A DNA stretch of 38,236 nucleotides from Verrucomicrobiota bacterium (GCA_027622555.1 JAQBYJ010000053.1:1-38236); one strand, 5' to 3'; numbered from the stretch's first letter, positions 25,231 through 34,175 are shown. The notes: generated by a model from the sequence alone, not told the origin. Program-made: numbers and translations.

Positions 25231-25296
25231 CGGCAGCAAGCTACCGCTTACATATAGATAAGCGATACGAGGTGTAGGAGGTAGCTTGCTGCCGAA
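25231..25296. repeat. Inverted repeat with 16-nt perfect arms upstream of copA
   Basis: TCGGCAGCAAGCTACC (25231-25246) is perfectly complementary to GGTAGCTTGCTGCCGA (25281-25296) across a 34-base loop. It fills much of the 300-base gap between the DUF3347 gene and copA, 73 bases before the ATPase start. It is a different family from the palindromes near the RhuM-like gene. In RNA it would form a strong hairpin that may separate cus expression from copA expression. No other clear feature is seen in the gap. Confidence 0.8.
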
Positions 25297-25459
25297 TAGT
25301 ACCGAACGCAGTGACATCACCCATACTGAGGATGTTCGCTCAGTCTTTGAAAAGAATGGGAAAGATGGTTGGAATTGAATTTGTAGGTGTCATCATTCCA
25401 TTCCTCGAAACGGCTTGTGATTTTCAATTCAGATACCCCAATGTTTGCTTCGGGGAGGT

Positions 25460-25993
25460 TCATTCTTTGTGTTCGTCATGGCCTTCTTTGGAACTGGCTT
25501 TGGCCAGCTGGGCATCCACGGTTCCGCAATGGAGCATCATTGCTCCGAAATAGGGGTTAACCAATTTTTCATTGTTCTGCAGCCATGCTCCGCCTTTACC
25601 ATCGAAGGCCATTGGGCAGCTCATCTTGTAGATGTTTTGCGTCTTGGTTGTCCCTACATGTTCGATCATTTCTGATAGGTCTTCAGACAGGGTAAGAAAC
25701 GCCGTTCTTGCGGATGAGATGTCCGCAGCATCGGCCAAATTCGTTGCTTGATCCTGTAGGTCGAGAAGGGATGGTGCATCTTCAAAAGAAGGTCCGTGCC
25801 CCAGCATTGCCTTGAAGGTATTCGAGTGTTGTTTCGATGTCTCGAGATCATCGTTGGCAAGGGATGCTTGAAGCTCAAAGTAAGGCTTCAAGAGCATATC
25901 GACGAACTCGGGTTTTATGGCCTTGGAATGCGCGAACAACGACGTGGATGCGATCAGGGTGGCGATGATTAATGTGATTATTTTTGATTTCAT
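25460..25993 (-). CDS. Exported DUF3347 protein
   Basis: A 177-residue periplasmic protein: signal peptide (KIITLIIATLIASTSLFAHS) followed by one DUF3347 domain. The helical front part (LLKPYFELQASLANDD) and the end with KMSCPMAFDGKGGAWLQ and NPYFGAMMLHCG are the family hallmarks; the Cys-Pro-Met and Met-x-x-Cys positions are plausible copper ligands. The same domain is fused to the C-terminus of CusB in this cluster (YQMHCPM, NPYFGASMLTCG). The tail is His/acid-rich (EGHDEHKE). Its ATG overlaps the cusA stop (ATGA). A soluble copper carrier passing metal to the pump is a reasonable inference. Confidence 0.88.
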   Translation of the reverse strand: MKSKIITLIIATLIASTSLFAHSKAIKPEFVDMLLKPYFELQASLANDDLETSKQHSNTFKAMLGHGPSFEDAPSLLDLQDQATNLADAADISSARTAFLTLSEDLSEMIEHVGTTKTQNIYKMSCPMAFDGKGGAWLQNNEKLVNPYFGAMMLHCGTVDAQLAKASSKEGHDEHKE

Positions 25994-28900
25994 GATTTTG
26001 GTGTGAATTTGAGTTTAGATTCTTCAATTGATGAATAGAGAACGGGGACTACAAAAATAGTTAGTAGGGCCAGGAGCATGCCTCCGAAAGTTGGAATGGC
26101 CATGGGGATCATGATATCGGCTCCTCGACCGGTCGAAGTAAGCACGGGCAGCAGTGCAAGAAGGGTGGTTGCACTCGTTATGAGGGCTGGACGCGATCGC
26201 CTGGTTCCCGCGTATATAACAGCCTCGCGAATTTCTTTCGCGCTTTTTGGGTTCCGGTCCGAAAATGTTTGTCGTAAATAGGTGCAAATGAGGACGCCAT
26301 CGTCAGTTGCAATTCCGAATAGGGCCAGGAACCCAACCCACACTGCCACCGACAAATTGATGGTCCCCATCTGAAAAAGAGATCGAAGGTTTTGGTCAAA
26401 AAGTTCGAAATTGAGGAACCAGGGCTGGCCATAAAACCACAGGAGGATGAACCCTCCAGACCAGGCGAACAGGATTCCCGAAAACACCAGTAGCGTGGTC
26501 GATATCCTCTTGAATTGAAAATAGAGTATCAACCAGATGGCGAAGAGGGCTATCGGCAGCACTAGTCGCAACTTTTTTTCGGCCCGAACCTGGTTTTCAT
26601 AATTACCGGTAAATTGGTAGCTGACTCCGGCGGGGGTATCGAGTTCTCCGGATTCCTTTTTTTGTTCCAGGAAATCTCGTGCCTGCTCAACCACTTCGAC
26701 CTCGGCAAATCCGGGTTGTTTATCGAAGGTAACGTAGGCGACCAGAAAGGTGTCTTCACTTTTGATAACTTGTGGGCCTCGTTGGTATTCAATGGTGGAA
26801 AGTTCCTTCAGTGGTATTTGCGAGCCGCTGGGTGTGGCCACTAGAATATTTTCGATCTCTTCAATGGTGTCTCGCAGTTCCCGCATGTATCTTACGCGCA
26901 CAGGATAACGCTCGCGGCCTTCGACGGTTTGGGTTACCGGTTTACCACCAACCGCGACCTCAATGACGTCCTGCACCATTTTGATTTTGATACCGTAACG
27001 GGCGATGGCGTCACGATCAATATCGATTTCCAGGTAGGGTTTGCCCACTACACGGTCTGCGATAACGGTTGTGGGTTTGATCGAAGGAACCTGCTTTAAG
27101 AGTCCTTCCAATTCCAACGCGACCTTTTCGATGGTTTCCAGGTCGGGGCCAAACAACTTCAAACCCATGGGTGCGCGCATCCCTGTTTGCAGCATGATCA
27201 GCCGGGTTTCAATGGGTTGCAGTTTGGTGGCGGAGGTGGTTCCCGGTAGCGCGGTGACTCGCACGATTTCATTCCAGATATCGTCAGGGCTTTTTATATG
27301 ATCCCGCCACTGACGGAAGGGTCGTCCATCCTTGTCGGGGATAAGTTCTCCTCGGGGGTCTCGCAAGAAATCCTGCCGTTTTTTATCCCATGCAAAAGTG
27401 ATGATTCGGCCATGCTCATCGGTCATAAACTCCGACTTATAATTAACCACGGTTTCAAACATCGAGATCGGAGCCGGATCAAGCGGGCTTTCCGCTCGTC
27501 CCAGTTTCCCCACTACACTTTCAATCTCCGGAATCGCATGGATCGCCATGTCCTGTTTTTGCATAACATCCATCGATTCTCCGATGGAAGCGTGGGGCAT
27601 GGTGGTCGGCATCCACAGGAACGAACCTTCATCCAACGATGGCATAAACTCCTTACCCAATCCCGGAAGTTGATGAGTCATGGCCACAAAGGGACGGGAT
27701 TTTTTGACAACATCAGGCATCCAGCCAAACAGAGTTCCCCAGCCCAACCAGACGCAGAATCCGAAAAGCAGGATCATACAACAAAATCCGAGGAAGGCGA
27801 TTTTCATCTCCAATAATAATGCCAGTAATTTGGGATAGAGTCGGATGAAAAGACAAAAGAACCCCAATAGGCCACCAATGGTGATGAGAACAAAAAAGAT
27901 GTTTAAGAAGTCTCGTTCGGGTCCAAGTGGTTTCCAATCTGCTGCCAACCAAAGAGCGACCAGTATGGCTACACCAAAGTTGAAGGTGTATAAAGTGATC
28001 CTGCGAGTTACATCTGGAATATGGGTGGAGAAATGGTGGAATGCAGCCGTTGCCATCATCAGCAGACCCAACCACCAGGGGAACCACGATACGAAGATCC
28101 AGCCAAGCAATCCGGCTACTCCCATCCCTGCCCAGAACCCGGATTTGGTAAGCGTGGATTTAAACTTCCCTGCGATAATCCAGTGGGCGAGGGGAGGAAT
28201 GATGGTTAACGCCACGACAATCGATCCGATCAAGGCAAACGTCTTGGTATAGGCCAGCGGTTTGAAGAGCTTCCCTTCGGCCGCCTCCATGGTGAAAACA
28301 GGGAGGAAACTGATCACGGTGGTTAAAACCGCTGTAACCACCGCGCTTCCCACTTCGGCGCATGCTCTGTACACGACTTCGAGTCGACTTTCGTTTTCGT
28401 CCGCGGAATCAAGGTGTTTCAGAATGTTCTCAATCAGTACGACCCCCATATCCACAATCGTCCCGATCGCGATCGCTATCCCGGAGAGCGCAACCACGTT
28501 CGCATCTACCTTGAAGATGCGCATGCCTATAAAGGCAAACAACACCGCCAGGGGTAGCACACCGGAAATAAGTGAAGCACTGCGCAGATGCATGACCATG
28601 ATTATCACGACGATGATCGTAACCAGAATCTGTTGACGAACGGCGTCTTCCAAAGTGCCCAGAGTTTCGTTAATCAGTCCGGAGCGATCATAGAAGGGTA
28701 CAATCTGCACTTGGCTCTCTGTGCCGTCCTCGAGCGTTTTTTTGGGCATTCCTGCCGAGATCTCCTGAATTTTTTCCTTGATGCGTTTAATCACTGCCAT
28801 GGGATTTTCTCCATAGCGTGTGACGACCACGCCTCCTACGGCTTCGGCCCCCGCCTTGTCGAGCGCACCGCGTCGTAGCGCGGGACCGTACTGGATTTCT

Positions 28901-29838
28901 GCAACCTGTTCCAGTGTGATGGGCACGTTATCGCGCTGGGTGATCACGGTCTTTCGCAGGTCATCCAAATTCTCAATAAAACCAAGGCCACGAATGACAT
29001 ATTCCACCCGGTTGATCTCAATTGTGCGTGCGCCCACATCGAGATTACTGCCTCGCACCGCATCGAATACTTCGTGCAATGCGATCCCGTAAGTGCGCAA
29101 CGCATCGGGGTCGACGTCGACCTGGTATTCCTTCACATAGCCGCCTATGGAGGCCACTTCAGCTACTCCGTCTACCCCTTGGAGTGCATAGCGTACATAC
29201 CAGTCCTGAGTGCTGCGAAGTTCGTCAAGATCCCAGCCACCTGTGGGAGTCCCTTCCGGATCCATTCCTTCCAACGTGTACCAGAATACCTGGCCGAGAG
29301 CAGTCGCGTCCGGTCCAAGTTGCGGAGTTACCCCTTCGGGCAAGGTGCCACTGGGCAGACTGTTTAATTTTTCCAGTATCCGGCTTCGGGTCCAATAAAA
29401 CTCTGTGTCTTCCTTGAAAATGATGTAGATGGAAGAGAATCCAAACATCGAATAACTTCGGACGGTTCTGACCTCCGGAAGGCCCAGTAAGGCTGTGGTT
29501 AACGGGTAGGTGATCTGGTCTTCAATATCCTGCGGTGAGCGTCCCATCCAACTGGTAAAAACAATCTGCTGATTTTCACCAAGGTCGGGTATCGCATCCA
29601 CGGGGACAGGATCGCGGGGAAAATTTTCAAACTGCCAGTCAAAGGGAGCTACTGCGATGCCCCACAAAATGAGCACGGTGGTAAAGAGAACTACGACGAG
29701 TTTATTCTCGAGGCAGAAGCGGATGAGAATGTTTATAGGGGACGAGGGACGAGAGGCGCGGGGCGCAGGGTTCTCGGAACGGGGCGAGGGGCGTGGGTCG
29801 GAAGACGAGGATGGGGGTTCGTTGTCGGAGTGATTCAT
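25990..29838 (-). CDS. cusA: CusA-type heavy-metal efflux RND pump
   Basis: Inner-membrane proton-driven pump of the HME-RND family, 1282 residues. Recognisable parts: the FENFPRDPVPVDAIPDLGE start, TSWMGRSPQDIEDQITYPLT, the membrane segment with GIAIAIGTIVDMGVVLIENI carrying the proton-relay Asp, MPSLDEGSFLWMPTTMPHAS, and the second half ending ALLTIFVVPVLYSSIEE. It is about 200 residues longer than CusA of enterobacteria; roughly residues 570-715 form an extra hydrophobic block with several membrane helices before the second porter domain. The N-terminal 30 residues are Pro/Ser-rich and disordered. The ATG overlaps the stop of the four-helix-bundle gene and the end overlaps the DUF3347 gene. 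Confidence 0.95.
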   Translation of the reverse strand: MNHSDNEPPSSSSDPRPSPRSENPAPRASRPSSPINILIRFCLENKLVVVLFTTVLILWGIAVAPFDWQFENFPRDPVPVDAIPDLGENQQIVFTSWMGRSPQDIEDQITYPLTTALLGLPEVRTVRSYSMFGFSSIYIIFKEDTEFYWTRSRILEKLNSLPSGTLPEGVTPQLGPDATALGQVFWYTLEGMDPEGTPTGGWDLDELRSTQDWYVRYALQGVDGVAEVASIGGYVKEYQVDVDPDALRTYGIALHEVFDAVRGSNLDVGARTIEINRVEYVIRGLGFIENLDDLRKTVITQRDNVPITLEQVAEIQYGPALRRGALDKAGAEAVGGVVVTRYGENPMAVIKRIKEKIQEISAGMPKKTLEDGTESQVQIVPFYDRSGLINETLGTLEDAVRQQILVTIIVVIIMVMHLRSASLISGVLPLAVLFAFIGMRIFKVDANVVALSGIAIAIGTIVDMGVVLIENILKHLDSADENESRLEVVYRACAEVGSAVVTAVLTTVISFLPVFTMEAAEGKLFKPLAYTKTFALIGSIVVALTIIPPLAHWIIAGKFKSTLTKSGFWAGMGVAGLLGWIFVSWFPWWLGLLMMATAAFHHFSTHIPDVTRRITLYTFNFGVAILVALWLAADWKPLGPERDFLNIFFVLITIGGLLGFFCLFIRLYPKLLALLLEMKIAFLGFCCMILLFGFCVWLGWGTLFGWMPDVVKKSRPFVAMTHQLPGLGKEFMPSLDEGSFLWMPTTMPHASIGESMDVMQKQDMAIHAIPEIESVVGKLGRAESPLDPAPISMFETVVNYKSEFMTDEHGRIITFAWDKKRQDFLRDPRGELIPDKDGRPFRQWRDHIKSPDDIWNEIVRVTALPGTTSATKLQPIETRLIMLQTGMRAPMGLKLFGPDLETIEKVALELEGLLKQVPSIKPTTVIADRVVGKPYLEIDIDRDAIARYGIKIKMVQDVIEVAVGGKPVTQTVEGRERYPVRVRYMRELRDTIEEIENILVATPSGSQIPLKELSTIEYQRGPQVIKSEDTFLVAYVTFDKQPGFAEVEVVEQARDFLEQKKESGELDTPAGVSYQFTGNYENQVRAEKKLRLVLPIALFAIWLILYFQFKRISTTLLVFSGILFAWSGGFILLWFYGQPWFLNFELFDQNLRSLFQMGTINLSVAVWVGFLALFGIATDDGVLICTYLRQTFSDRNPKSAKEIREAVIYAGTRRSRPALITSATTLLALLPVLTSTGRGADIMIPMAIPTFGGMLLALLTIFVVPVLYSSIEESKLKFTPKS

Positions 29839-30206
29839 GGCTGCGTTCCTCTTTTTTTTAGGCTAGTCATCGTCTTGGTAAGGATGGCGATGATGTGGTC
29901 ACATTGATCACACCGTTCTTCGACAAGTTCTGTTTTAAACCAGCGTCGCATGCGAACGTAGCGGCCTTTTGTTTCTCTGGCAGATCCGCGGGCTATAACC
30001 AGGAATCGTATGTATTCCTTGGTGGTTTCGCGGCCGTGTCCTTCCTCGATGTTCGCAGCGATTGAATCGGCGCTCGCTAGCTGCTGTGACACCAGTCGAT
30101 CAAGAGCCGGTTTTTTTGCCATATTGGCAAAATCATCCACGACCAAATCAAAGAGCTCCATCGCCAGCCGATAGCCCATAAATTGTTCCAGGGACTCCGA
30201 GCTCAT
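29835..30206 (-). CDS. Four-helix-bundle protein (S23-like) embedded in the cus operon
   Basis: A 123-residue all-helical protein of the family known from 23S rRNA intervening sequences (four helix bundle, TIGR02436-like). Diagnostic are the early YRLAMELFDLVVDDF helix, QLASADSIAANIEEGHGR and TTKEYIRFLVIARGSARETK. A CDQCD pair near the C-terminus (CDQCDHIIAIL) is unusual. It sits between cusB and cusA with ATGA overlaps on both sides, so it is translated in step with pump subunits rather than being free-standing. The family forms oligomers and has no proven biochemical activity. Whether it is a passenger or part of the pump system is open. Confidence 0.88.
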   Translation of the reverse strand: MSSESLEQFMGYRLAMELFDLVVDDFANMAKKPALDRLVSQQLASADSIAANIEEGHGRETTKEYIRFLVIARGSARETKGRYVRMRRWFKTELVEERCDQCDHIIAILTKTMTSLKKRGTQP

Positions 30207-32137
30207 TTCTCTCCCTCCCTCGCCCCACGCCCCTCGACACTCGTCTCGTGCCCATGTCCCTCGTGCGAGGTCAGATTTTCTTTCACCTCACCACAGGTGA
30301 GCATGGAGGCGCCGAAGTAGGGATTTCTCAGGTCGTCGGTGACCTGGAGCCAATCGGCACCAGTTGTGTCGTAAACCATCGGGCAGTGCATTTGATACAG
30401 ATCTCCTTCAAACACGTGAGAATCCGACCGGACGGCGTCAATCATTGCCTCAGAAAGCGTATCGAAATGCGGACGCCGAATGTCATCGAGAGAATCGGCG
30501 TCCATCATTTTATGGATCAATTCTGGGAGTGCTCCTGCATGGCCTGTGGTTTCCATCATTGCTTTGAGCTGCTCTTTTGACAATTGAAGGTCGTCCCCGG
30601 CCAAGCTACTTTGGAGCTTTAGGTAAAGAGGCAGGATCTTTTTTGCCAGGTCCGTGCTGATGGACAGGTGTTCTGCTTCCATCACTTGCCCGGTGCCTTC
30701 GTGGTTGTGCCCGTGCCCCGCGCCCTGTGCCCCTCGTCCCGTCTCACTCATCATGCTGGGTTTGGCTTGAATCTGGAGGGAGCTATCAATTTTGAAAGCA
30801 CCTTGGGTCACCACGCGGTCTCCATCGCTTAGTCCTTCAGCGACCAGAAAATAATCTCCTGCCCGTGACCCGAGAACTATTTCCCGTCCTTCAAACGTGG
30901 GTCGTTTGGTTTCTGGGATTTCGATATAAACGACAGCGCGCTTGCCGGTGCGAAGGACCGCCGATGCTGGTATGATCAACGGGGCTAGCTCCTCAATCTC
31001 CTCGACGTATCCAAGCTTCTCAGCTGAGACAAGATCCATACCGCAGACATCGCATTGGCCAGGAGCATTTTTAATGATCTCAGGATGCATCGGACTGATC
31101 CATTTTCCAGCCAACTCCGGGGCGAACACTTTCCCGCCGTCCGCCATTTTGGCTGAAATTTCACCGCGAGCAAACATGCCGGGTTTGAGGCGTTTGTCCG
31201 TGTTCGAAACATTGACCCGTACGGAAACGGTCCGAGTGCTTCGATTTACTTCCGGTTCGATGAAAGCGATCTGTCCGTGAAAGGTCTCACCTGGGAATGA
31301 CTCGACTGTAAATGCCACATCCTGCCCGTAGCGGAGCCAGGCGAGGTCTGATTCATAAGCATCGAGGTAGAGCCAGAGCCGGCTCAGATCCACGATTTTA
31401 AACAACGGATCACCGGTCTTCAGGTAGTCGCCTTCTTTTACATTTTTGGCTACCACCACGCCACCTACCGGCGCACGCAATACGAATCGGTCTGTCGCCT
31501 CGCCGTTGTTCAGGATCTCTTCAATCTGGTCGGGTAGCAAGTCCCACAGGCGCAGTTTTTCTCGTGCGGCTTGGGTGATCGAATTGTTGGGATTGCTCCT
31601 GTAGGCTGTTAGTAATTCCCGTTGAGCGGAAAGAAGATCGGGGCTGTAAACTTCTGCCAAGTGCTGCCCTACTGTGACCTCCAGTCCTGTAAAATTGACA
31701 AAGAGTTCGTCGATTCGTGCGGGGAATCTGGCGGTCAAAGACTTGAGCCTTGTCTCGTCGTAATCCAGTTTACCTACCAGCCGAATCTTGGCTTCGGGGT
31801 ATTCTCGTTTGATTTCTGTGGTCTGGATATCTGCAAGCGCACGCGAGCTCTCGCTCATGCTCAGAGTCCGTGGTCCGTCATCACTTCCGCCGTCTTTTGC
31901 TACCGGGATTAGGGTCATCCCGCAAATGGGGCAATTCCCGGGTTCGGGTTGCTGGATTTGCGGGTGCATGGAACAGGTCCAGATAGTGGCTTCCCCCACG
32001 CCTTTTTGTGTAGTATGCGTTTGATGGTCGGTGAAAGATTCATTTGACGAAGGTATGAGAAACCGGCCTGCGATCAGTCCGATCAATAAGATACCTACGC
32101 CTGTTCCTACTTGTATTAAAACGGTTTTGTTATTCAT
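30203..32137 (-). CDS. cusB: CusB-type periplasmic adaptor with HMBD domains and C-terminal DUF3347
   Basis: A 644-residue membrane-fusion protein linking CusA to CusC. After an N-terminal anchor helix (residues 8-28) it has a heavy-metal-binding domain TCSMHPQIQQ...CPICGM (54-74). The adaptor core follows: VDLSRLWLYLDAYESDLAWL, VEPEV-type barrel FIEPEVNRSTRTVSVRV and RLKPGMFARGEI. A second HMBD (SPMHPEIIKNAPGQCDVCGM) is inserted near residue 350, inside the region before the last barrel part. A His-rich linker leads to a DUF3347 domain (about 510-630) with YQMHCPM and NPYFGASMLTCG. The three added metal-binding modules suggest substrate capture in the periplasm. It overlaps cusC by 8 bases. 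Confidence 0.93.
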   Translation of the reverse strand: MNNKTVLIQVGTGVGILLIGLIAGRFLIPSSNESFTDHQTHTTQKGVGEATIWTCSMHPQIQQPEPGNCPICGMTLIPVAKDGGSDDGPRTLSMSESSRALADIQTTEIKREYPEAKIRLVGKLDYDETRLKSLTARFPARIDELFVNFTGLEVTVGQHLAEVYSPDLLSAQRELLTAYRSNPNNSITQAAREKLRLWDLLPDQIEEILNNGEATDRFVLRAPVGGVVVAKNVKEGDYLKTGDPLFKIVDLSRLWLYLDAYESDLAWLRYGQDVAFTVESFPGETFHGQIAFIEPEVNRSTRTVSVRVNVSNTDKRLKPGMFARGEISAKMADGGKVFAPELAGKWISPMHPEIIKNAPGQCDVCGMDLVSAEKLGYVEEIEELAPLIIPASAVLRTGKRAVVYIEIPETKRPTFEGREIVLGSRAGDYFLVAEGLSDGDRVVTQGAFKIDSSLQIQAKPSMMSETGRGAQGAGHGHNHEGTGQVMEAEHLSISTDLAKKILPLYLKLQSSLAGDDLQLSKEQLKAMMETTGHAGALPELIHKMMDADSLDDIRRPHFDTLSEAMIDAVRSDSHVFEGDLYQMHCPMVYDTTGADWLQVTDDLRNPYFGASMLTCGEVKENLTSHEGHGHETSVEGRGAREGEK

Positions 32138-33449
32138 GGCTTTGGGTTGCTTTAAAGGTTTCTAAAATGGGTTGATTGGCTAAGGATTGAATGGTGATAC
32201 GCTGTTGCCAGGCATCGGTGGCTGCTCGCCTATGGAGAAGTTGTAGTTCAAGTAACGACCGTTCGCTGTCTATGACTTCAAGGATTCCGGTTTGGCCTCC
32301 GCGGTAGCTGGACTGACTATTTTCGACGGCTTGTCGGGCCAGTCCCAATAGCTCCTCGCCGTAAAGTTTGAGGCGACGGTTGGCGTCATCGAGCTGGGAA
32401 ATACTTATGCTCAATTCAGTTTTTAAGGCATTGAGGCGATGTTGGTAATCATTTTCGGTGGCGCGTTTGCTTGCTAGCGCCTCATCACGACCGGCGGCAT
32501 TCTTGTTGCCCCAGATAGGAATGTTCACTGCAAACGTTAATGCCCATGGGTCTCTACCTGCGTCTGGGGTTAATGGATTAACCACTGGATCACCGGTTTG
32601 TATATAGTTAAAACCGAGGTTGAAATCGGGCGAACTTTCTAGGCGTGCGATTTCTCGCCTGGCCTCTGCGCTATCGATTTTGCGTTTAAGCATTTCGAGC
32701 TCCGGGTTGTTCGCTTGAATGGATTGGCTCAGTGCCAAACCATTGAGAGACTCAATCGCCGGTTCTTCCCAGGTCGGCCAGGGTAGAATTAATTCCGGAG
32801 ATAAGTTCAGGAGTTCGTTCAATTGGGCTGATCTCGCGATACGTCTCTGCTTCAGAGACTGCAGCTTATCGTTCATTTTACCGATTTCCACTTTAAGCAT
32901 GAGAAGTGAATTGAGACTACCTCCGGCTTTCACTTTTTCTTCTACAATGGGCTCAAGATTCTCTAGCAGCACCAGGTTTTCCTGCGTGAGTTCAATGGCT
33001 TGTCCTGTAAATGAGTATTCGTAATAGTGGATCGATACGGTACGAGCCAGCATGAGTTGTTGGTTTTGGTAGGTAAACCAAAGGGCTTCCGCATCTGCCG
33101 TGGCCATTGATTCCCGGCTGCTCAATTTCCCGAACCAGGGAATGCGTTGGCTGACCATAAACACGTTTTCTTGTGGACCCGTACGTGTCTGGACCGATTC
33201 GACAAAGTGAGTTACCTGAAACATCGGGTCGGGCAATGACGATAGTTGTGGGATACGTTTAGTCGCCGCTTCATATCGAGCTTCGAAAGCCTTCAATTGT
33301 GGATTGGCCGACTGTGCCCGTATTAAATAGGAATGCAGATCGGTTGCGCTGAAATGCTCTGATAGTGCTGAAGTATTTAAACTTAAACTGATCAGGATTA
33401 GAAAGTAGATTGGCGGCCGGTAAAGGTGACTGATTTTAGGTAGTTTCAT
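32130..33449 (-). CDS. cusC: CusC-type outer-membrane efflux protein (TolC family)
   Basis: A 439-residue outer-membrane channel of the TolC/OEP family. It has a signal peptide (YFLILISLSLNTSA) and two related halves: the first has SANPQLKAFEARYEAATKR and LPDPMFQVTH, the second NNPELEMLKRKIDSAEARRE and SPDFNLGFNYIQTGDP. The late AVENSQSSYRGGQTGILEVI-x-SERSLLELQ stretch is typical of the second periplasmic helix pair. Length is normal. No lipobox Cys follows the signal peptide, so it is probably not a lipoprotein, unlike enterobacterial CusC. It starts the tightly overlapping cusC-cusB-bundle-cusA-DUF3347 series. Confidence 0.92.
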   Translation of the reverse strand: MKLPKISHLYRPPIYFLILISLSLNTSALSEHFSATDLHSYLIRAQSANPQLKAFEARYEAATKRIPQLSSLPDPMFQVTHFVESVQTRTGPQENVFMVSQRIPWFGKLSSRESMATADAEALWFTYQNQQLMLARTVSIHYYEYSFTGQAIELTQENLVLLENLEPIVEEKVKAGGSLNSLLMLKVEIGKMNDKLQSLKQRRIARSAQLNELLNLSPELILPWPTWEEPAIESLNGLALSQSIQANNPELEMLKRKIDSAEARREIARLESSPDFNLGFNYIQTGDPVVNPLTPDAGRDPWALTFAVNIPIWGNKNAAGRDEALASKRATENDYQHRLNALKTELSISISQLDDANRRLKLYGEELLGLARQAVENSQSSYRGGQTGILEVIDSERSLLELQLLHRRAATDAWQQRITIQSLANQPILETFKATQSHE

Positions 33450-33712
33450 TTCAAATGTTACTCATGATTGACCAATGAGTTGGCTAGGAATGCGTTGTAC
33501 GATCTGGGTTGCGACTCGGAATAATGGATGTGGATATGCACTTTGTGTTAACAGCTGCGTTGGAATCAGAATAGATTCGCTTCCTGGTTATACCTCGCCG
33601 GAGCAATCGCAGGTCCGCTTAATTTGCGTACATGGGATCCTCTTTGAGGATTTTATTGAAGCTGAACCACTCAGCTTGGCGCGGGATAGTTTCCCGAGCT
33701 ATTTGCGACGAA

Positions 33713-34087
33713 TCACAGTAACCGTACGCAGTCAGTCTGGGTATGTATCCAGGCGTCTCGGACTACAGTCGGAATATGATTTGGCAAAATCCTCGCATGA
33801 CTGTTTTGGAGTGAAGCGAGGTTGAGCACTTCTATGACTTTATCAGTCTGTGCTACAAAGTGAGTTACGAAATTGCTTTGGTCTTCGGCGATGCGTGCAT
33901 CCTCATTCGAAAGGGATTTGTGCTGGCAGTCGGTGCTCTTTTGACCTTCCGCTTCCTGTTGATCACCAGGACAGCAACCGTGATCTTGGATGGAATTAGT
34001 CGATTCCAGCGTTTCGGCGAAAGTTATGCAGCAGCACAGCGGATTGAGAACCGCTAAGATTATAAGTACTGTCGAAAACTTTTTCAT
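33713..34087 (-). CDS. Small Cys-rich exported protein at the head of the copper cluster
   Basis: About 124 residues from ATG 34087, which has AGGAAA just upstream; a TTG 20 codons earlier is rejected. MKKFSTVLIILAVLNPLCCC is a signal sequence ending in three cysteines that could form a lipoprotein site. The mature part contains GCCPGDQQ and STDCQHKS, a Cys/His spacing suited to metal binding, then no recognisable domain. It lies 260 bases before cusC in the same direction with no gene between. I do not recognise the family; similar small proteins precede cus-type genes in related bacteria, and periplasmic copper binding is an inference. Confidence 0.65.
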   Translation of the reverse strand: MKKFSTVLIILAVLNPLCCCITFAETLESTNSIQDHGCCPGDQQEAEGQKSTDCQHKSLSNEDARIAEDQSNFVTHFVAQTDKVIEVLNLASLQNSHARILPNHIPTVVRDAWIHTQTDCVRLL

Positions 34088-34095
34088 TTTCCTAA

Positions 34096-34134
34096 CTACA
34101 ATAGGTATAATTAGAGAGGAATCAACCCTACAAT
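34096..34134 (-). promoter_or_regulatory. Candidate promoter/operator region of the copper cluster
   Basis: Reading leftward, ATTGTAG occurs twice (34128-34134 and 34096-34102), 32 bases or about three helix turns apart, just before the start of the Cys-rich gene. A TTGATT/TATTGT pair with 16-base spacing falls in the same stretch. These could bind a copper regulator, but no known CsoR, CueR or CopY box is matched and no regulator gene is present in the window. Confidence 0.25.
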
Positions 34135-34175
34135 TTATTTCATCCAAAAGGAGGATTATTTTTACGAAAAACCAG

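Noticed and set aside
25159-25320. N-terminal extension of the copper ATPase from an upstream ATG
   Set aside because: The added 54 residues are the translation of an inverted repeat and end just before a clear start at 25158.
29835-30206. Evidence of an rRNA intervening sequence around the four-helix-bundle gene
   Set aside because: No 23S rRNA sequence flanks it; both sides are cus coding sequence.
33637-33651. Hairpin ATCCTC-TTT-GAGGAT as terminator of the Cys-rich gene
   Set aside because: The T-rich side is on the plus strand, opposite to the direction of the gene, and the stem is only 6 bp.
33475-33825. Plus-strand 116-codon frame near cusC
   Set aside because: It overlaps the Cys-rich gene antisense and has no family features; the signal-peptide-bearing frame on the other strand is preferred.
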